Positions 53,701 through 57,519 of a stretch of DNA of 64,000 nucleotides are shown here, one piece after another (position 1 is the stretch's first letter; each line of letters begins with the position of its first letter). Made by a program: the position numbers and the translations under genes. This DNA is from Apostichopus japonicus. Lineage: Eukaryota > Echinodermata > Holothuroidea > Aspidochirotida > Stichopodidae. The notes under the pieces are model-generated. The model was not told the DNA's origin and searched no databases. It saw only the letters and a program-made list of their open reading frames with translations. The stretch is taken from positions 29,896,054-29,960,053 of the forward strand of contig NC_092562.1 in the NCBI RefSeq assembly GCF_037975245.1, in the 5' to 3' direction.

Positions 53701-55007
53701 CATCAAAAAAGATTAATTCCAGAGCTGACAATGAAAACAATTTCAAAAGTAACCTTTCTACAGTTGTCACATACAGAGACAATTATCTTAGTAAATAATT
53801 TAACAACATGTGACTGATCTAACAAAATGATTTCCATATTTAAACCTTTTTGAGGTTTCAAGCTATCATTCCTTAAATAACTATATCTTTAAAATGTTTT
53901 ATTACAGGGAAAGGTTTCTTCCACTTCTGAAAAGTTACAGTGCTTTTATTTTTCATTTTACAGATAATATTGCAGTGTAAAAATTTATTACCAAATAATG
54001 AATAATAAAAGACAATTCTTAATCCAGATAGCAGTGTTATAACAACAATTAAATAATCTTTTTATTCAGTATAAAGTATGAGATTTGTGAAATGTAGCTT
54101 CCCTTTTTAAAACAAACTTCATAGGTAGCATGCAGTATTTTTCCAGCAAACAAATTTACATACTGTATCAAGCTTGTCAAAAATTATATTGTAGTTATTT
54201 TATTAAAGAATGTAGATTACACCACTTTAAGTCATACTTAATCTCATAAATGGGGTCTTAATTTCACCTTCTTTATAATATGCGTATACTTCACCTAAGA
54301 TTTGCTCCTTGTTTCATATATCAACTTCTTATTAATGATTTTCTTTTGTGTAATGAAAAGATCCGGTTCCGGCCGGATTTCATGTACTATCCGGCAAAAT
54401 CCGGTTCCGGCCGGATCCAAAAATTTGGATCCGTTGTAACCCTATATATATCAAAGTTTATCATGCTGATCACAATCAATTTGTGTATGGGAATTGCTAA
54501 AAGGAAATTGCTGAAAGGAATGTTAGCCCAAAGTGGCTCACATATATCCAAGTAGGCTAATCCTTACATTGTGGAAAAAGTAATCATCGTATTTTCTAGG
54601 CACTGTTTGCTTTTGAATTTCATGCAACATCATACAGGCTCTTTTCTATGATTGATCAGAAATGTTTATGGGTGTAAATAACTTTAGGATTAAATTATAT
54701 TCATTTAACTTAAAGAAATGTTATTATTCTCTGTTTAGTTATTCAACTCAAGTTAATTTACTATCATTCTTCTGGAAAATTCTAGTGTGTACATTTTGCA
54801 TATCAAAGTTTAAGGTTAGTTTATCATGTTGATCACAATGAATCTGGCTTTTGCATTGATATTCCATCGATTGTGCATTTGTTGAAGAACTCACTAGTTT
54901 GTATTTTTTTTTTTTTTGAATTGATGTTTTAGGAGCAGTACCAGTGTATCTTTGATGCAGTGCTGATAAACTTGGAGATGGAAAGCAGCACATACGAAAA
55001 TTTGTAG
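9483..55007 (+). CDS. Receptor-type tyrosine phosphatase with Tie-like ectodomain (31 exons, 5' end missing)
   Basis: This spliced gene encodes a single-pass receptor with an extracellular adhesion or ligand-binding part and two cytoplasmic protein tyrosine phosphatase domains. Joining 31 exons with GT/AG borders gives about 1,465 residues in one frame: Ig-like 1-113, Ig-like 114-200, EGF-like 201-389, Ig-like 390-478, FN3 479-818, transmembrane about 822-847, D1 about 894-1200, D2 about 1205-1465. D1 carries [23 protein letters not shown] and [10 protein letters not shown] (Cys about 1108); D2 carries DYINASF and HCMNGVGRTG (Cys about 1395). Ectodomain exons are flanked by phase 1 introns, as usual for shuffled modules. 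The ectodomain order and several motifs recall Tie receptors, whereas the membrane-proximal part and D2 recall R2B phosphatases; both comparisons are from memory. The natural ligand and substrate are unknown. Start codon and signal peptide are not identified with confidence. Confidence 0.9.
9825..12608. other. Intron, no recognised element
   Basis: Intron between the first two supported exons. It has several AGGTCAAAGGTCAT-like words near 11890-12040, common in dispersed marine invertebrate repeats, but no ends could be set. Confidence 0.45.
12609..12869 (+). CDS. Exon: cysteine-containing Ig-like domain
   Basis: Acceptor TTCTCAG and donor GAG|GTGTGT; phase 1 at both ends. It encodes about 87 residues, including [32 protein letters not shown] and [23 protein letters not shown]. 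The K-L-R-W strand and F-E-C-H strand look like Ig C and F strands, with extra cysteines in the C-W-E-E-T-S-C loop. Vertebrate Tie receptors have no domain at exactly this place between Ig2 and the EGF repeats, so this may be an added module. Confidence 0.75.
12870..14059. other. Intron, nothing recognised
   Basis: AT-rich intron of 1.2 kb between the second Ig-like exon and the first EGF exon. No repeats or coding remains were identified. Confidence 0.5.
14060..14194 (+). CDS. Exon: EGF-like domain 1
   Basis: Acceptor AACTGTAG, donor CATA|GTAAGT, phase 1-1, 45 codons. It reads [18 protein letters not shown], then [15 protein letters not shown] and [10 protein letters not shown]: a Tie/MEGF-style EGF module with eight cysteines. 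The C..C-NGGVC-TG-C-C-PPGF-G-C pattern closely follows the first EGF repeat of Tie2. Confidence 0.9.
14936..15091 (+). CDS. Exon: EGF-like domain 2
   Basis: Acceptor TCAACAG, donor CTAA|GTAGGT, phase 1-1, 52 codons. The product has [32 protein letters not shown] and PAGYKGLDC. The C-x-PDP-x-GC-x-C-x-x-GYKGL-x-C stretch matches the distinctive second EGF repeat of Tie receptors more than generic EGF modules. A second GT four bases downstream would break the phase, so the first was chosen. Confidence 0.88.
   Translation, partial: FMAGMSLVRMLSINVIILVMTMLVDVRVQSYVILILLAVYVLQATKDWTVH
15092..15811. other. Intron with poly-C/poly-A tract
   Basis: Holds a tract at 15291-15332 of about 12 C, then 15 A, then GAAAGAAAG, of the same build as the one at 1569-1612. 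Confidence 0.6.
15812..15946 (+). CDS. Exon: EGF-like domain 3
   Basis: Acceptor TTTCCACAG, donor CAAT|GTGAGT, phase 1-1, 45 codons. It encodes [19 protein letters not shown], then [21 protein letters not shown] and INCQ, a laminin/MEGF-type EGF module with regular cysteine spacing. Confidence 0.9.
15947..17943. other. Intron, nothing recognised
   Basis: 2 kb AT-rich intron between EGF-like exons 3 and 4. No coding remains or tandem repeat seen. Confidence 0.5.
17944..18084 (+). CDS. Exon: EGF-like domain 4
   Basis: Acceptor GTGCCAG, donor CGGG|GTAAAG, phase 1-1, 47 codons. It encodes [20 protein letters not shown], then a short cysteine-containing loop, and ends VPWTGIACD. The start resembles the third EGF repeat of Tie2 (PGFYG..C..RCSC). 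Vertebrate Tie has three such repeats; this gene has four. Confidence 0.9.
18726..18992 (+). CDS. Exon: third Ig-like domain, after the EGF repeats
   Basis: Acceptor TATTCCAG, donor TATG|GTTAGT, phase 1-1, 89 codons. It reads [20 protein letters not shown], then [10 protein letters not shown], and [18 protein letters not shown]. The cysteine in NVTC and the one in QVTC are spaced for an Ig disulfide. The VNSG start and the position after the EGF repeats and before FN3 match the third Ig domain of Tie receptors. NVT is a possible glycosylation site. Confidence 0.85.
19640..22060 (-). mobile_element. Antisense LINE relic with RT carrying FADD
   Basis: Read on the minus strand: GDFNIDLL near 21960 and [10 protein letters not shown] near 21760 belong to an APE-type endonuclease. 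Then come [20 protein letters not shown] near 20740 and [16 protein letters not shown] near 20650 (RT), and [20 protein letters not shown] near 20385 with an intact catalytic FADD. The thumb region runs [20 protein letters not shown] near 20050, then [24 protein letters not shown], ending around 19640. Frames are broken in several places. It sits antisense in the intron between the third Ig exon and the first FN3 exon. Confidence 0.82.
22233..22547 (+). CDS. Exon: FN3 domain 1
   Basis: Acceptor TTTCCTTAG, donor CAAG|GTAAGA, phase 1-1, 105 codons, so a whole FN3 domain in one exon. Conserved FN3 marks include [41 protein letters not shown] and a final [10 protein letters not shown] strand. The RxGxGGxGxPS end strongly recalls the first FN3 domain of Tie2. 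The last 77 bases of this exon and its donor are part of a tandem repeat that continues into the intron. Read-through of the donor meets TAA at 22604. Confidence 0.92.
22471..22990 (+). repeat. Tandem repeat (131-base unit, 4 copies) that copies an exon edge with its donor
   Basis: Units start at about 22471, 22602, 22733 and 22861. The first unit is the last 77 bases of the FN3-1 exon plus its GTAAGAG donor and 54 intron bases; units 2-4 are copies in the intron, each keeping TGTGTCAAG|GTAAGAG. Unit 4 is more diverged. The copied donors lie in the transcript downstream of the true one. Use of any would add a TAA (22604) in the receptor frame. Confidence 0.9.
23616..23722 (+). CDS. Exon: FN3 domain 2, first half
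   Basis: Acceptor CCCTTTACAG, donor TACCAG|GTAAAC; starts phase 1, ends phase 0. It encodes [20 protein letters not shown], then [15 protein letters not shown]: the A, B and C strands of an FN3 domain with the conserved core Trp. The other half lies 5 kb downstream. Confidence 0.85.
24857..24906. repeat. (TA)n microsatellite
   Basis: About 22 uninterrupted TA units, then TTATATAAA. Confidence 0.95.
27072..27200. repeat. TA/TGTA-rich microsatellite
   Basis: Imperfect TATATA and TATGTATA runs followed by several TTTGATATA words. Confidence 0.9.
28763..28976 (+). CDS. Exon: FN3 domain 2, second half
   Basis: Acceptor TTACCTCCAG, donor ACAG|GTAATC; phase 0 to phase 1. It encodes [20 protein letters not shown], then [20 protein letters not shown] and [15 protein letters not shown]. 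The L[15 protein letters not shown] motif is typical of FN3 strands E-F. Confidence 0.9.
28977..29491. other. Intron, nothing recognised
   Basis: 515-base intron between FN3 domain 2 and the membrane-proximal domain. Apart from a short echo of the exon end (ACAGTTAATCTTCAT near 29076, compare the donor region at 28973), nothing is seen. Confidence 0.5.
29492..29582 (+). CDS. Exon: membrane-proximal FN3 domain 3, part 1
   Basis: Acceptor TGTCTACAG, donor TTC|GTAAGT; phase 1 to phase 2. It encodes [20 protein letters not shown], then [10 protein letters not shown]. It opens the membrane-proximal domain completed by the next two exons. Confidence 0.8.
30067..30304 (+). CDS. Exon: membrane-proximal domain 3, part 2
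   Basis: Acceptor AACAATAG, donor GAG|GTAGGC; phase 2 to phase 0. Key parts are [36 protein letters not shown] and [12 protein letters not shown]. The YIAAE...FTVGD..xY.G.xNxPL...xxY.I pattern is a hallmark of the membrane-proximal region of R2B receptor phosphatases and points to that family even before the PTP domains. Confidence 0.88.
30415..31648 (+). mobile_element. 5'-truncated CR1/L2-like LINE, RT 3' half
   Basis: The sequence is GC-richer than its surroundings. The frame begins in the RT palm: [10 protein letters not shown]-like (GVPQ near 30461), then [14 protein letters not shown] with intact catalytic YADD, up to a TAA at 30673-30675 (...SWSIQNK*). The same frame resumes at once ([12 protein letters not shown]) for 240 residues through [53 protein letters not shown] and a C-terminal [11 protein letters not shown] 3' end with GCGCTATATAAG and a (TTA)n tail at about 31624-31646 is typical for CR1/L2 elements. 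One nonsense codon apart, it looks young. Confidence 0.88.
31724..31778 (+). CDS. Exon: membrane-proximal domain 3, last strand
   Basis: Acceptor CTTTCACAG, donor CAAG|GTAAAT; phase 0 to phase 1. It encodes 18 residues, [18 protein letters not shown], the final beta strand and a short stalk before the membrane. The intron before it holds a CR1/L2-like LINE. Confidence 0.8.
31779..32833. other. Intron, nothing recognised
   Basis: 1 kb AT-rich intron before the transmembrane exon; no repeat or coding remains seen. Confidence 0.5.
32834..32927 (+). CDS. Exon: transmembrane helix
   Basis: Acceptor CCCCTGTAG, donor GGAG|GTGAGT; phase 1 to phase 2. It encodes [20 protein letters not shown] followed by VTFGVIIY and RRR. 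The hydrophobic run of about 25 residues ends in an arginine stop-transfer cluster, giving type I topology. Confidence 0.92.
32928..33656. other. Intron, nothing recognised
   Basis: AT-rich intron between transmembrane and juxtamembrane exons; no features recognised. Confidence 0.5.
33657..33703 (+). CDS. Exon: short juxtamembrane segment
   Basis: Acceptor TTTTTACAG, donor CCAG|GTGAGT; phase 2 to phase 1. It encodes [15 protein letters not shown], a basic, polar cytoplasmic stretch. Assigned from splice consensus and matching phases; too short for homology. Confidence 0.7.
34770..36059. mobile_element. Fold-back element made of TTTACC/GGTAAA words
   Basis: About 1.29 kb built almost wholly from variations of TTTTACC, TACCGCGGTA, ACCATGGTAAA and GGTAAATTTACC, many of them perfect short palindromes. 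Ends are inverted: left CACCCTCCCAGGAAAAAATT and right, on the minus strand, CACCGCCCAGCAAAAAATGT, matching over about 20 bases with few differences. The rest can fold on itself at many scales. No coding content. A large non-autonomous DNA element whose interior grew by word repetition is the best reading; the superfamily is unknown. Confidence 0.75.
36083..36298 (-). mobile_element. tRNA-derived SINE, copy 1
   Basis: On the minus strand the head has a tRNA-like A box (GTCAGCTCTGTGGTGAAC-like, degraded) and B-box region, followed by a body with CTGTAACTG... read on the + strand as CAACTCTGTAACTGGACGAC. The same body is at 60584-60804, which shows the boxes better. Confidence 0.65.
36775..37100 (+). 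repeat. Two-copy tandem duplication (about 166 bases)
   Basis: Units at 36775-36940 and 36941-37100 share TATGGCTGGATACAAGCCT, TTTATGGAACATAAACTTGC and CCTTCCTGTTCAACATGCTC. The second unit ends about 65 bases before the D1 entry exon. Confidence 0.9.
37168..37331 (+). CDS. Exon: juxtamembrane tyrosine motifs and start of PTP domain D1
   Basis: Acceptor TTTGTCTCAG, donor GAG|GTACAG; phase 1 to phase 0. It encodes [20 protein letters not shown], then [20 protein letters not shown] and NFFTEFE. NPGY (Tyr about 871) matches the NPxY form bound by PTB domains, and EYAVIDD (Tyr about 887) is another possible phosphosite. I-x-x-ADLATYV..K..N.FFTEFE is the usual helical entry to D1. Confidence 0.88.
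37690..38615. repeat. Degenerate ACAGTAA-word repeat region
   Basis: About 0.9 kb dominated by irregular copies of TACAGTAATGCTGCAGTAAC-like words (ACAGTAA, GCAGTAA, TTACAGTAA, and reversed TTACTG). No fixed unit length. It resembles the 34770-36059 element in style, with different words, and fills the intron between two D1 exons. Confidence 0.75.
38866..38953 (+). CDS. Exon: D1, KNRY loop
   Basis: Acceptor CATTCACCAG, donor CCAT|GTAAGA; phase 0 to phase 1. It encodes [20 protein letters not shown], then [13 protein letters not shown] is the phosphotyrosine-recognition loop of active PTP domains; the following Tyr-Asp is completed by the next exon. Confidence 0.92.
39100..39238. repeat. (TA)n/(TACA)n microsatellite
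   Basis: Long TATATA runs broken by TACATACATATACATA blocks, directly before a SINE copy. Confidence 0.95.
39237..39470 (+). mobile_element. tRNA-like SINE, tandem copy 1
   Basis: The tRNA-like part is 39346-39416, with A box TAGCCTAGTGGTTA and B box GGTTTGAATCC. Acceptor arms GCGTCCA and TGGAGGC pair with one mismatch, and the CCGC/GTGG anticodon stem is weakened. Upstream sequence beginning TATGTCACCAGAAACAGAAA is shared with the copy 372 bases downstream. Confidence 0.7.
39609..39842 (+). mobile_element. tRNA-like SINE, tandem copy 2
   Basis: The tRNA-like part is 39717-39787, better preserved: A box TAGCCTAGTGGTTA, B box GGTTCGAATCC, anticodon stem CCGC/GCGG with loop GTACAGA, which would put ACA as anticodon. 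The acceptor stem has one mismatch and there is no CCA. An odd anticodon plus a repeated 5' flank argue for a SINE rather than a working tRNA gene. Confidence 0.7.
40060..40136 (+). CDS. Exon: D1, DYINASYID
   Basis: Acceptor AATTCCACAG, donor GAT|GTAAGT; phase 1 to phase 0. It completes [20 protein letters not shown] and adds NASYID, the conserved PTP core motif. The last 39 bases of the exon and the donor are the first unit of a 54-base tandem repeat that fills the start of the intron. Confidence 0.93.
40098..40506 (+). repeat. Tandem repeat (54-base unit, about 7.5 copies) that copies the DYINAS exon edge and donor
   Basis: The first unit (40098-40151) is the last 39 exon bases, which encode [13 protein letters not shown], plus GTAAGTATTTAATGT. 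Intron units repeat ATCAATGCCTCACATGTTGA followed by TGTAAGTATAGAATGTGG. Several keep a GATGTAAGT donor. The units nearest the exon are the most diverged and later ones are close to each other, so the array grew after the first copy. Confidence 0.9.
41111..41147 (+). CDS. Exon: D1, [12 protein letters not shown]
   Basis: Acceptor TTTTTCTCAG, donor CACG|GTATGT; phase 0 to phase 1, only 37 bases. It encodes [12 protein letters not shown], the strand usually read as GY...YIATQG; here ATQ is ASH, so the glutamine is replaced. Confidence 0.9.
41299..41329 (+). other. GACGTTTC plus hairpin motif
   Basis: GACGTTTC is followed by GATCCTAGCAGGATC, a perfect 6-base stem, then TTCTTCAG. Such blocks are known from ends of Penelope-like retroelements; no protein remains lie beside it. 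Confidence 0.35.
42089..42186 (+). CDS. Exon: D1, DFWRMVWQ
   Basis: Acceptor TTTAACAG, donor AAG|GTATCC; phase 1 to phase 0. It encodes [20 protein letters not shown], then [13 protein letters not shown], the conserved helix and strand ahead of the KYWPD motif. Confidence 0.93.
42222..42835 (+). repeat. Intron tandem repeat, 47-49-base unit, about 13 copies
   Basis: Copies of AATTCATTTAACCTGCCCTA then CAAGTGTCTGGTATTTCATG and TTTGTGT follow the D1 exon ending at 42186. Unlike the two other arrays, the unit does not include exon bases. Spurious repeating open frames here come from the array. Confidence 0.9.
43039..43149 (+). CDS. Exon: D1, KCLKYWPD
   Basis: Acceptor CTTTCTCAG, donor ATT|GTAAGT; phase 0-0, 37 codons. 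It encodes [20 protein letters not shown], then [17 protein letters not shown]. The KC.KYWP motif is typical of D1 domains. Confidence 0.93.
44094..44248 (+). CDS. Exon: D1, WRD loop and start of the active site
   Basis: Acceptor CATCATCAG, donor TGCAG|GTATGA; phase 0 to phase 2. It encodes [40 protein letters not shown] and GPTIVHC. The loop that is normally WPD reads WRD (about 1074-1076): the general-acid Asp is kept, the Pro is Arg. The catalytic Cys (about 1108) is the last full codon. Confidence 0.93.
44940..45075 (+). CDS. Exon: D1, remainder of the [10 protein letters not shown] signature and Q-loop
   Basis: Acceptor CATATTTAG, donor CAG|GTATTA; phase 2 to phase 0. One base completes Ser, then [39 protein letters not shown]. 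The P-loop CSAGVGR with its Arg is complete, and the Q-loop glutamine region (VQIQEQY) follows, so D1 has the chemistry expected of an active phosphatase except for WRD. Confidence 0.94.
45076..47377. other. Intron, mostly unassigned
   Basis: 2.3 kb intron inside D1. It includes a GC-richer block near 45620-46260 and, near 46326-46366, TCAGGTTTCGGGAGGAGCGT followed by a CTTTCATCAAGC end like the Penelope-type blocks. No coding remains recognised. Confidence 0.4.
47378..47527 (+). CDS. Exon: end of D1 and linker to D2
   Basis: Acceptor TTTCACTGCAG, donor AAG|GTATTT; phase 0-0, 50 codons. [20 protein letters not shown] closes D1 (the EQY-F-x-x-x-AL helix), and the rest, including FRMELASL and FLTEQFK, is the helical linker entering D2. 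Confidence 0.92.
47716..47797. repeat. Two (TA)n tracts with duplicated flank
   Basis: The phrase ACTGTTTTTAAAAGAAATATATA occurs twice (from 47697 and 47738), each followed by a TA run, so one unit was duplicated. Confidence 0.9.
47851..47947 (+). CDS. Exon: D2, KNRF loop
   Basis: Acceptor ATTTTGTCAG, donor CCAG|GTGAAT; phase 0 to phase 1. It encodes [20 protein letters not shown], then [12 protein letters not shown]. The phosphotyrosine-loop Tyr is Phe (KNRF), typical of weak or inactive D2 domains. Confidence 0.9.
47948..48853. other. Intron, nothing recognised
   Basis: 0.9 kb AT-rich intron in D2, no repeats or coding remains. Confidence 0.5.
48854..48930 (+). CDS. Exon: D2, DYINASF
   Basis: Acceptor CTCTTACAAG, donor AAT|GTGAGT; phase 1 to phase 0. 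It encodes [20 protein letters not shown], then NASFLN. Same length (77 bases) and phases as the matching D1 exon, as expected from ancient PTP-domain duplication. Confidence 0.9.
49270..49398 (+). CDS. Exon: D2, DFWRLIWDY
   Basis: Acceptor TAACTTTAG, donor AAG|GTAAGA; phase 0-0, 43 codons. It encodes [20 protein letters not shown], then [20 protein letters not shown] and DDK. One exon here covers what is split in two in D1. Confidence 0.93.
49901..50017 (+). CDS. Exon: D2, QYWSD
   Basis: Acceptor TTCTCTACAG, donor CAG|GTTAAT; phase 0-0, 39 codons. It encodes [20 protein letters not shown], then [19 protein letters not shown]. The usual YWPD is YWSD in this domain. Confidence 0.9.
50636..50790 (+). 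CDS. Exon: D2, WPN loop and D2 Cys
   Basis: Acceptor TTGAAATAG (start 50636), donor TTGCAT|GTAAGT; phase 0 to phase 2. A second AG at 50640-50641 would start the exon six bases later in the same frame, dropping Ser-Gln. It encodes [20 protein letters not shown], then [15 protein letters not shown] and VLVHC. WPD reads WPN, so the general-acid Asp is lost; the nucleophile Cys (about 1395) is kept. Confidence 0.9.
51580..52344 (+). mobile_element. Non-autonomous hAT-like element
   Basis: Left end CAGGGCCGTAGCCTG and right end (minus strand) CAGGGTCATAGCCTGGG form imperfect terminal inverted repeats, each followed inside by a G-run and a GGCAGTTG word. Flanks share AAGAG, a possible damaged 8-base target duplication. 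Inside, 52031-52110 encodes [20 protein letters not shown] then SLIIFSK and a stop, like the N-terminus of hAT/DUF4371-type transposases. It sits in the intron between the two exons of the D2 signature. Confidence 0.65.
52464..52599 (+). CDS. Exon: D2, remainder of the HCMNGVGRTG signature
   Basis: Acceptor TTACCTACAG, donor CTG|GTATGT; phase 2 to phase 0. One base completes Met, then [20 protein letters not shown] and [22 protein letters not shown]-x-NG-x-GR-x-G-x-FC is the form seen in D2 of R2B phosphatases. Confidence 0.93.
53000..54670 (+). repeat. Upstream copy of a segmental duplication around the last exon
   Basis: Blocks 53002-53122 and 54445-54668 together match 54688-54840 and 55030-55190. 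The downstream copy holds the terminal exon between the two blocks; the upstream copy has only a short linker (54480-54516) there. The upstream copy is also split by the hAT-like insertion at 53130-54444. Confidence 0.8.
53130..54444. mobile_element. hAT-like non-autonomous element with CCGGCCGGAT ends
   Basis: Left end TACGGATGCACCGGATATCC, right end on the minus strand TAGGGTTACAACGGATCC; both are followed by several ATCCGG/CCGGCCGGAT words. The 8 bases outside are ATTATATC and TATATATC, an imperfect target duplication. The paralogous copy at about 54787-54812 has the uninterrupted sequence, i.e. the empty site. The interior is AT-rich with no transposase. Confidence 0.75.
54933..55007 (+). 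CDS. Terminal exon with stop codon
   Basis: Acceptor GATGTTTTAG after a T-tract, phase 0, stop TAG at 55005-55007. It encodes [20 protein letters not shown] and YENL. EQY..IFDAVL is the usual last helix of D2. The C-terminal YENL fits the pYxN form bound by Grb2-type SH2 domains. The exon lies in the downstream copy of a segmental duplication; the upstream copy lacks it. Confidence 0.92.
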   Translation, partial: EQYQCIFDAVLINLEMESSTYENL

Positions 55008-55556
55008 TTCTGATCAGAGAAATATAGGAAGGAATGTTAGCCCAAAGTGACTCACATCTATTCCAGTATAGGCTAATCCTTACATCATGGAACAACCAAT
55101 CATTGTATTTTCTAGGCATTTGTAACTTTCGAATTGCATGCAATATCATACAGCTAAGGCTTATTTCTATGATTGATCAGAAATGCTTATGTGTGTGAAT
55201 ATTGATGTGAATATTGTACTAATTTTGTGCACTTCCCAACAAGTAATTTTCGAAGAATCCTTATCCTATCCACTAAGGCAGATAAGCATCCTGAAATATG
55301 GAAATCAACATTTAAAACATTTTCATTTAAAAACAAACAAAAGTCCATGAATAGGTCAGGGTGAAGAGGAAATCAACCTAGGAAAACAATGACCTTGTTG
55401 AACCTGAACTTTGACCATTTAATGTGGGCACTTTCTTTCTTAACTGGTAATGGGGTGATGAGAACATCGTAGTTTCTTGATTTTAAATGGGAATAGCGGA
55501 TACTTTTTACACTCTCCAAGTTTTCATCAATCATTTCTGAAATTACTTTAAATAAA
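55008..55556 (+). other. Putative 3' UTR with AATAAA at 55551
   Basis: Sequence after the stop has no open frame of note. The first AATAAA is at 55551-55556, and another at 55809-55814. The part 55030-55190 is a near copy of 54517-54668. The end of the transcript cannot be fixed from sequence alone. Confidence 0.4.
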
Positions 55557-56034
55557 CTTTAAAGCAATCTATTTTATTAAAATGCAATAGTTTTGTTAGT
55601 ATTTGTAATGAAATATGACTATTCTTTCTCACTATTAATAATGATCAGTTGAATGTAGCTTTTTTGTATATCAGTAGCTCTTTTATTTAAATCTAAGAGT
55701 ATATTTGAGATAACTTTATTTTATTAGCATCTTAAAAAAGATTTTAAAATGGAGGTTAATTAAGTGTTGACGTGTAAAATAGGAATACATCTAATCATCC
55801 AGCAGCTGAATAAAAAAATGAATGTTCTTGCCAATACTTTAAAGACAGTTTATAGACAGCTGGCTTCCACAACTATGGCTCAGTCAAAACATGATACAGT
55901 AGTAGTAGCATTAAGCATATTCTTATGTTTCACGTAGTTGTCTTATTTCAGCTTGTTCTTTGTTGTAAAGATATACTAACATCGGAATGTATCAAGATCA
56001 TTATATGATGCATATTCCAGTAGCTTTCAATAGT

Positions 56035-56575
56035 AAGGTTAACAGGGTCAGTAGTAGGTTACCTTTGTCTCATTATCTGTTTTAACAGGTTCTTAGTGAC
56101 TTTGTCTTATGCCCAGAATGAGTAACTAGTTCAGAGGATCAGTACTATGTCATCTTAATCCCAGTGTCTGCAGTAAGGTTAACAGGATCAGCAGTAGGTT
56201 ATCTTTATCTCATTATCTGTTTTAACAGGTTCTTAGTGTCTTTGTCTTATGCCCAGAATGAGTAACTAGTTCAGAGGATCAGTTCTATGATATCTTTATC
56301 CCAGTGTCTGTAGTAAGGTTAACAGGATCAGCGGTAGGTTACCTTTATATCATTATCTGTTTTAACAGATTCTTCAATATTTCAATGCATATTCCAGTAG
56401 CGTTAAATAATAAGGTTACCAGGATCAGTAGTAGGTTACCTTTGTCTTATTTTATGTTTTAACAGGTTCTTAGTGTCTTTGTCTTATGTCCAGAATGTGT
56501 GACTAGTTCAGAGGATCAGTACAATGTTATCTTTATCCCAGTGTCTGAACTTAAGGTAACATGATCAGTAGCCTT
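56035..56575 (+). repeat. Tandem repeat, 140-base unit, about 4 copies
   Basis: Units start AAGGTTAACAGGATCAGYAG at 56035, 56175 and 56315, then a shortened unit and one at 56412, with a partial at 56553. Each has TTCTTAGTGTCTTTGTCTTA and CCAGAATGAGTAACTAG or variants. Confidence 0.9.
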
Positions 56576-57251
56576 TACCTATGATTCAATATCTTGATAT
56601 CATAATAGACATAATAGATTTTACCTTAATTCAAGAAGTATATGTTATGAGTTATAATGATCAGTGGTCAGTTTAAAGCCTATGCCCGGCATCTGTGGTA
56701 AGGTTGATCAGTCCTGTGGGGTCACCCAACAAGAGCTTTGTGATGTATTTTCTTAATATTTAAGCTTGTTCCAAAAGTACTTGTCTTTCACAAAAATCAG
56801 AAATTGTAACTTTTGTGCTTTATAGCCAACTTACTATGACATACTTGACGTGTATTCTGTTTTCTTCTAAGCTTTGAGTAATGAAAATGATTTCATCAAA
56901 GCAAGCAGTATTAGTATATATCTCCTTCTCTGTCCTTGTACGTGCCATAAATCATGCTTTAACTGTTTTCTACATTATGAAGTGTTATTATATGAACAAT
57001 TATTGTCTTTCATTAGAAACCAACACAGAAGGTTTTGGTTTAAAAGTTAATATGACACCATTGAGATATTATTATTAAATCAAGTTGTTTAATATAGGAT
57101 TTGGTGTTCATGAGACCCATATACATGAATGCTGACATGCTTAGTTAATTGAAGTTCTTTAGCTAATCTCTCAGTAAACACACCACCATATTGATACTTT
57201 AGTTGTTAAAATAAAATTTGGATAAGCTTTCATGACAATGCCTAACTGTTT

Positions 57252-57282
57252 TTCATCATCATATTTTGGTTTAACAGATATA

Positions 57283-57363
<81 letters not shown>

Positions 57364-57417
57364 ATAGATAGATATAACAAGGGTTATCTGTTAAACCCAA
57401 ATATGATGATGAAACAC
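57252..57417. repeat. Inverted repeat around a (TA)n core
   Basis: TTTCATCATCATATTTTGGT continuing to TTAACAG at 57252-57278 is matched in reverse by CTGTTAAACCCAAATATGAT continuing to GATGAAA at 57388-57414, with one mismatch. Between them lies a TA run of about 80 bases. It could be a small MITE or a cruciform-forming site. Confidence 0.8.
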
Positions 57418-57519
57418 ATATATATATGTATTGTTGCTCATAATCCAAGATTGATTTCTATTGGAGTACATTTACAAGTATTCCTTACTGTAATCTTTTG
57501 TACTCTTATCCATTCAGGA

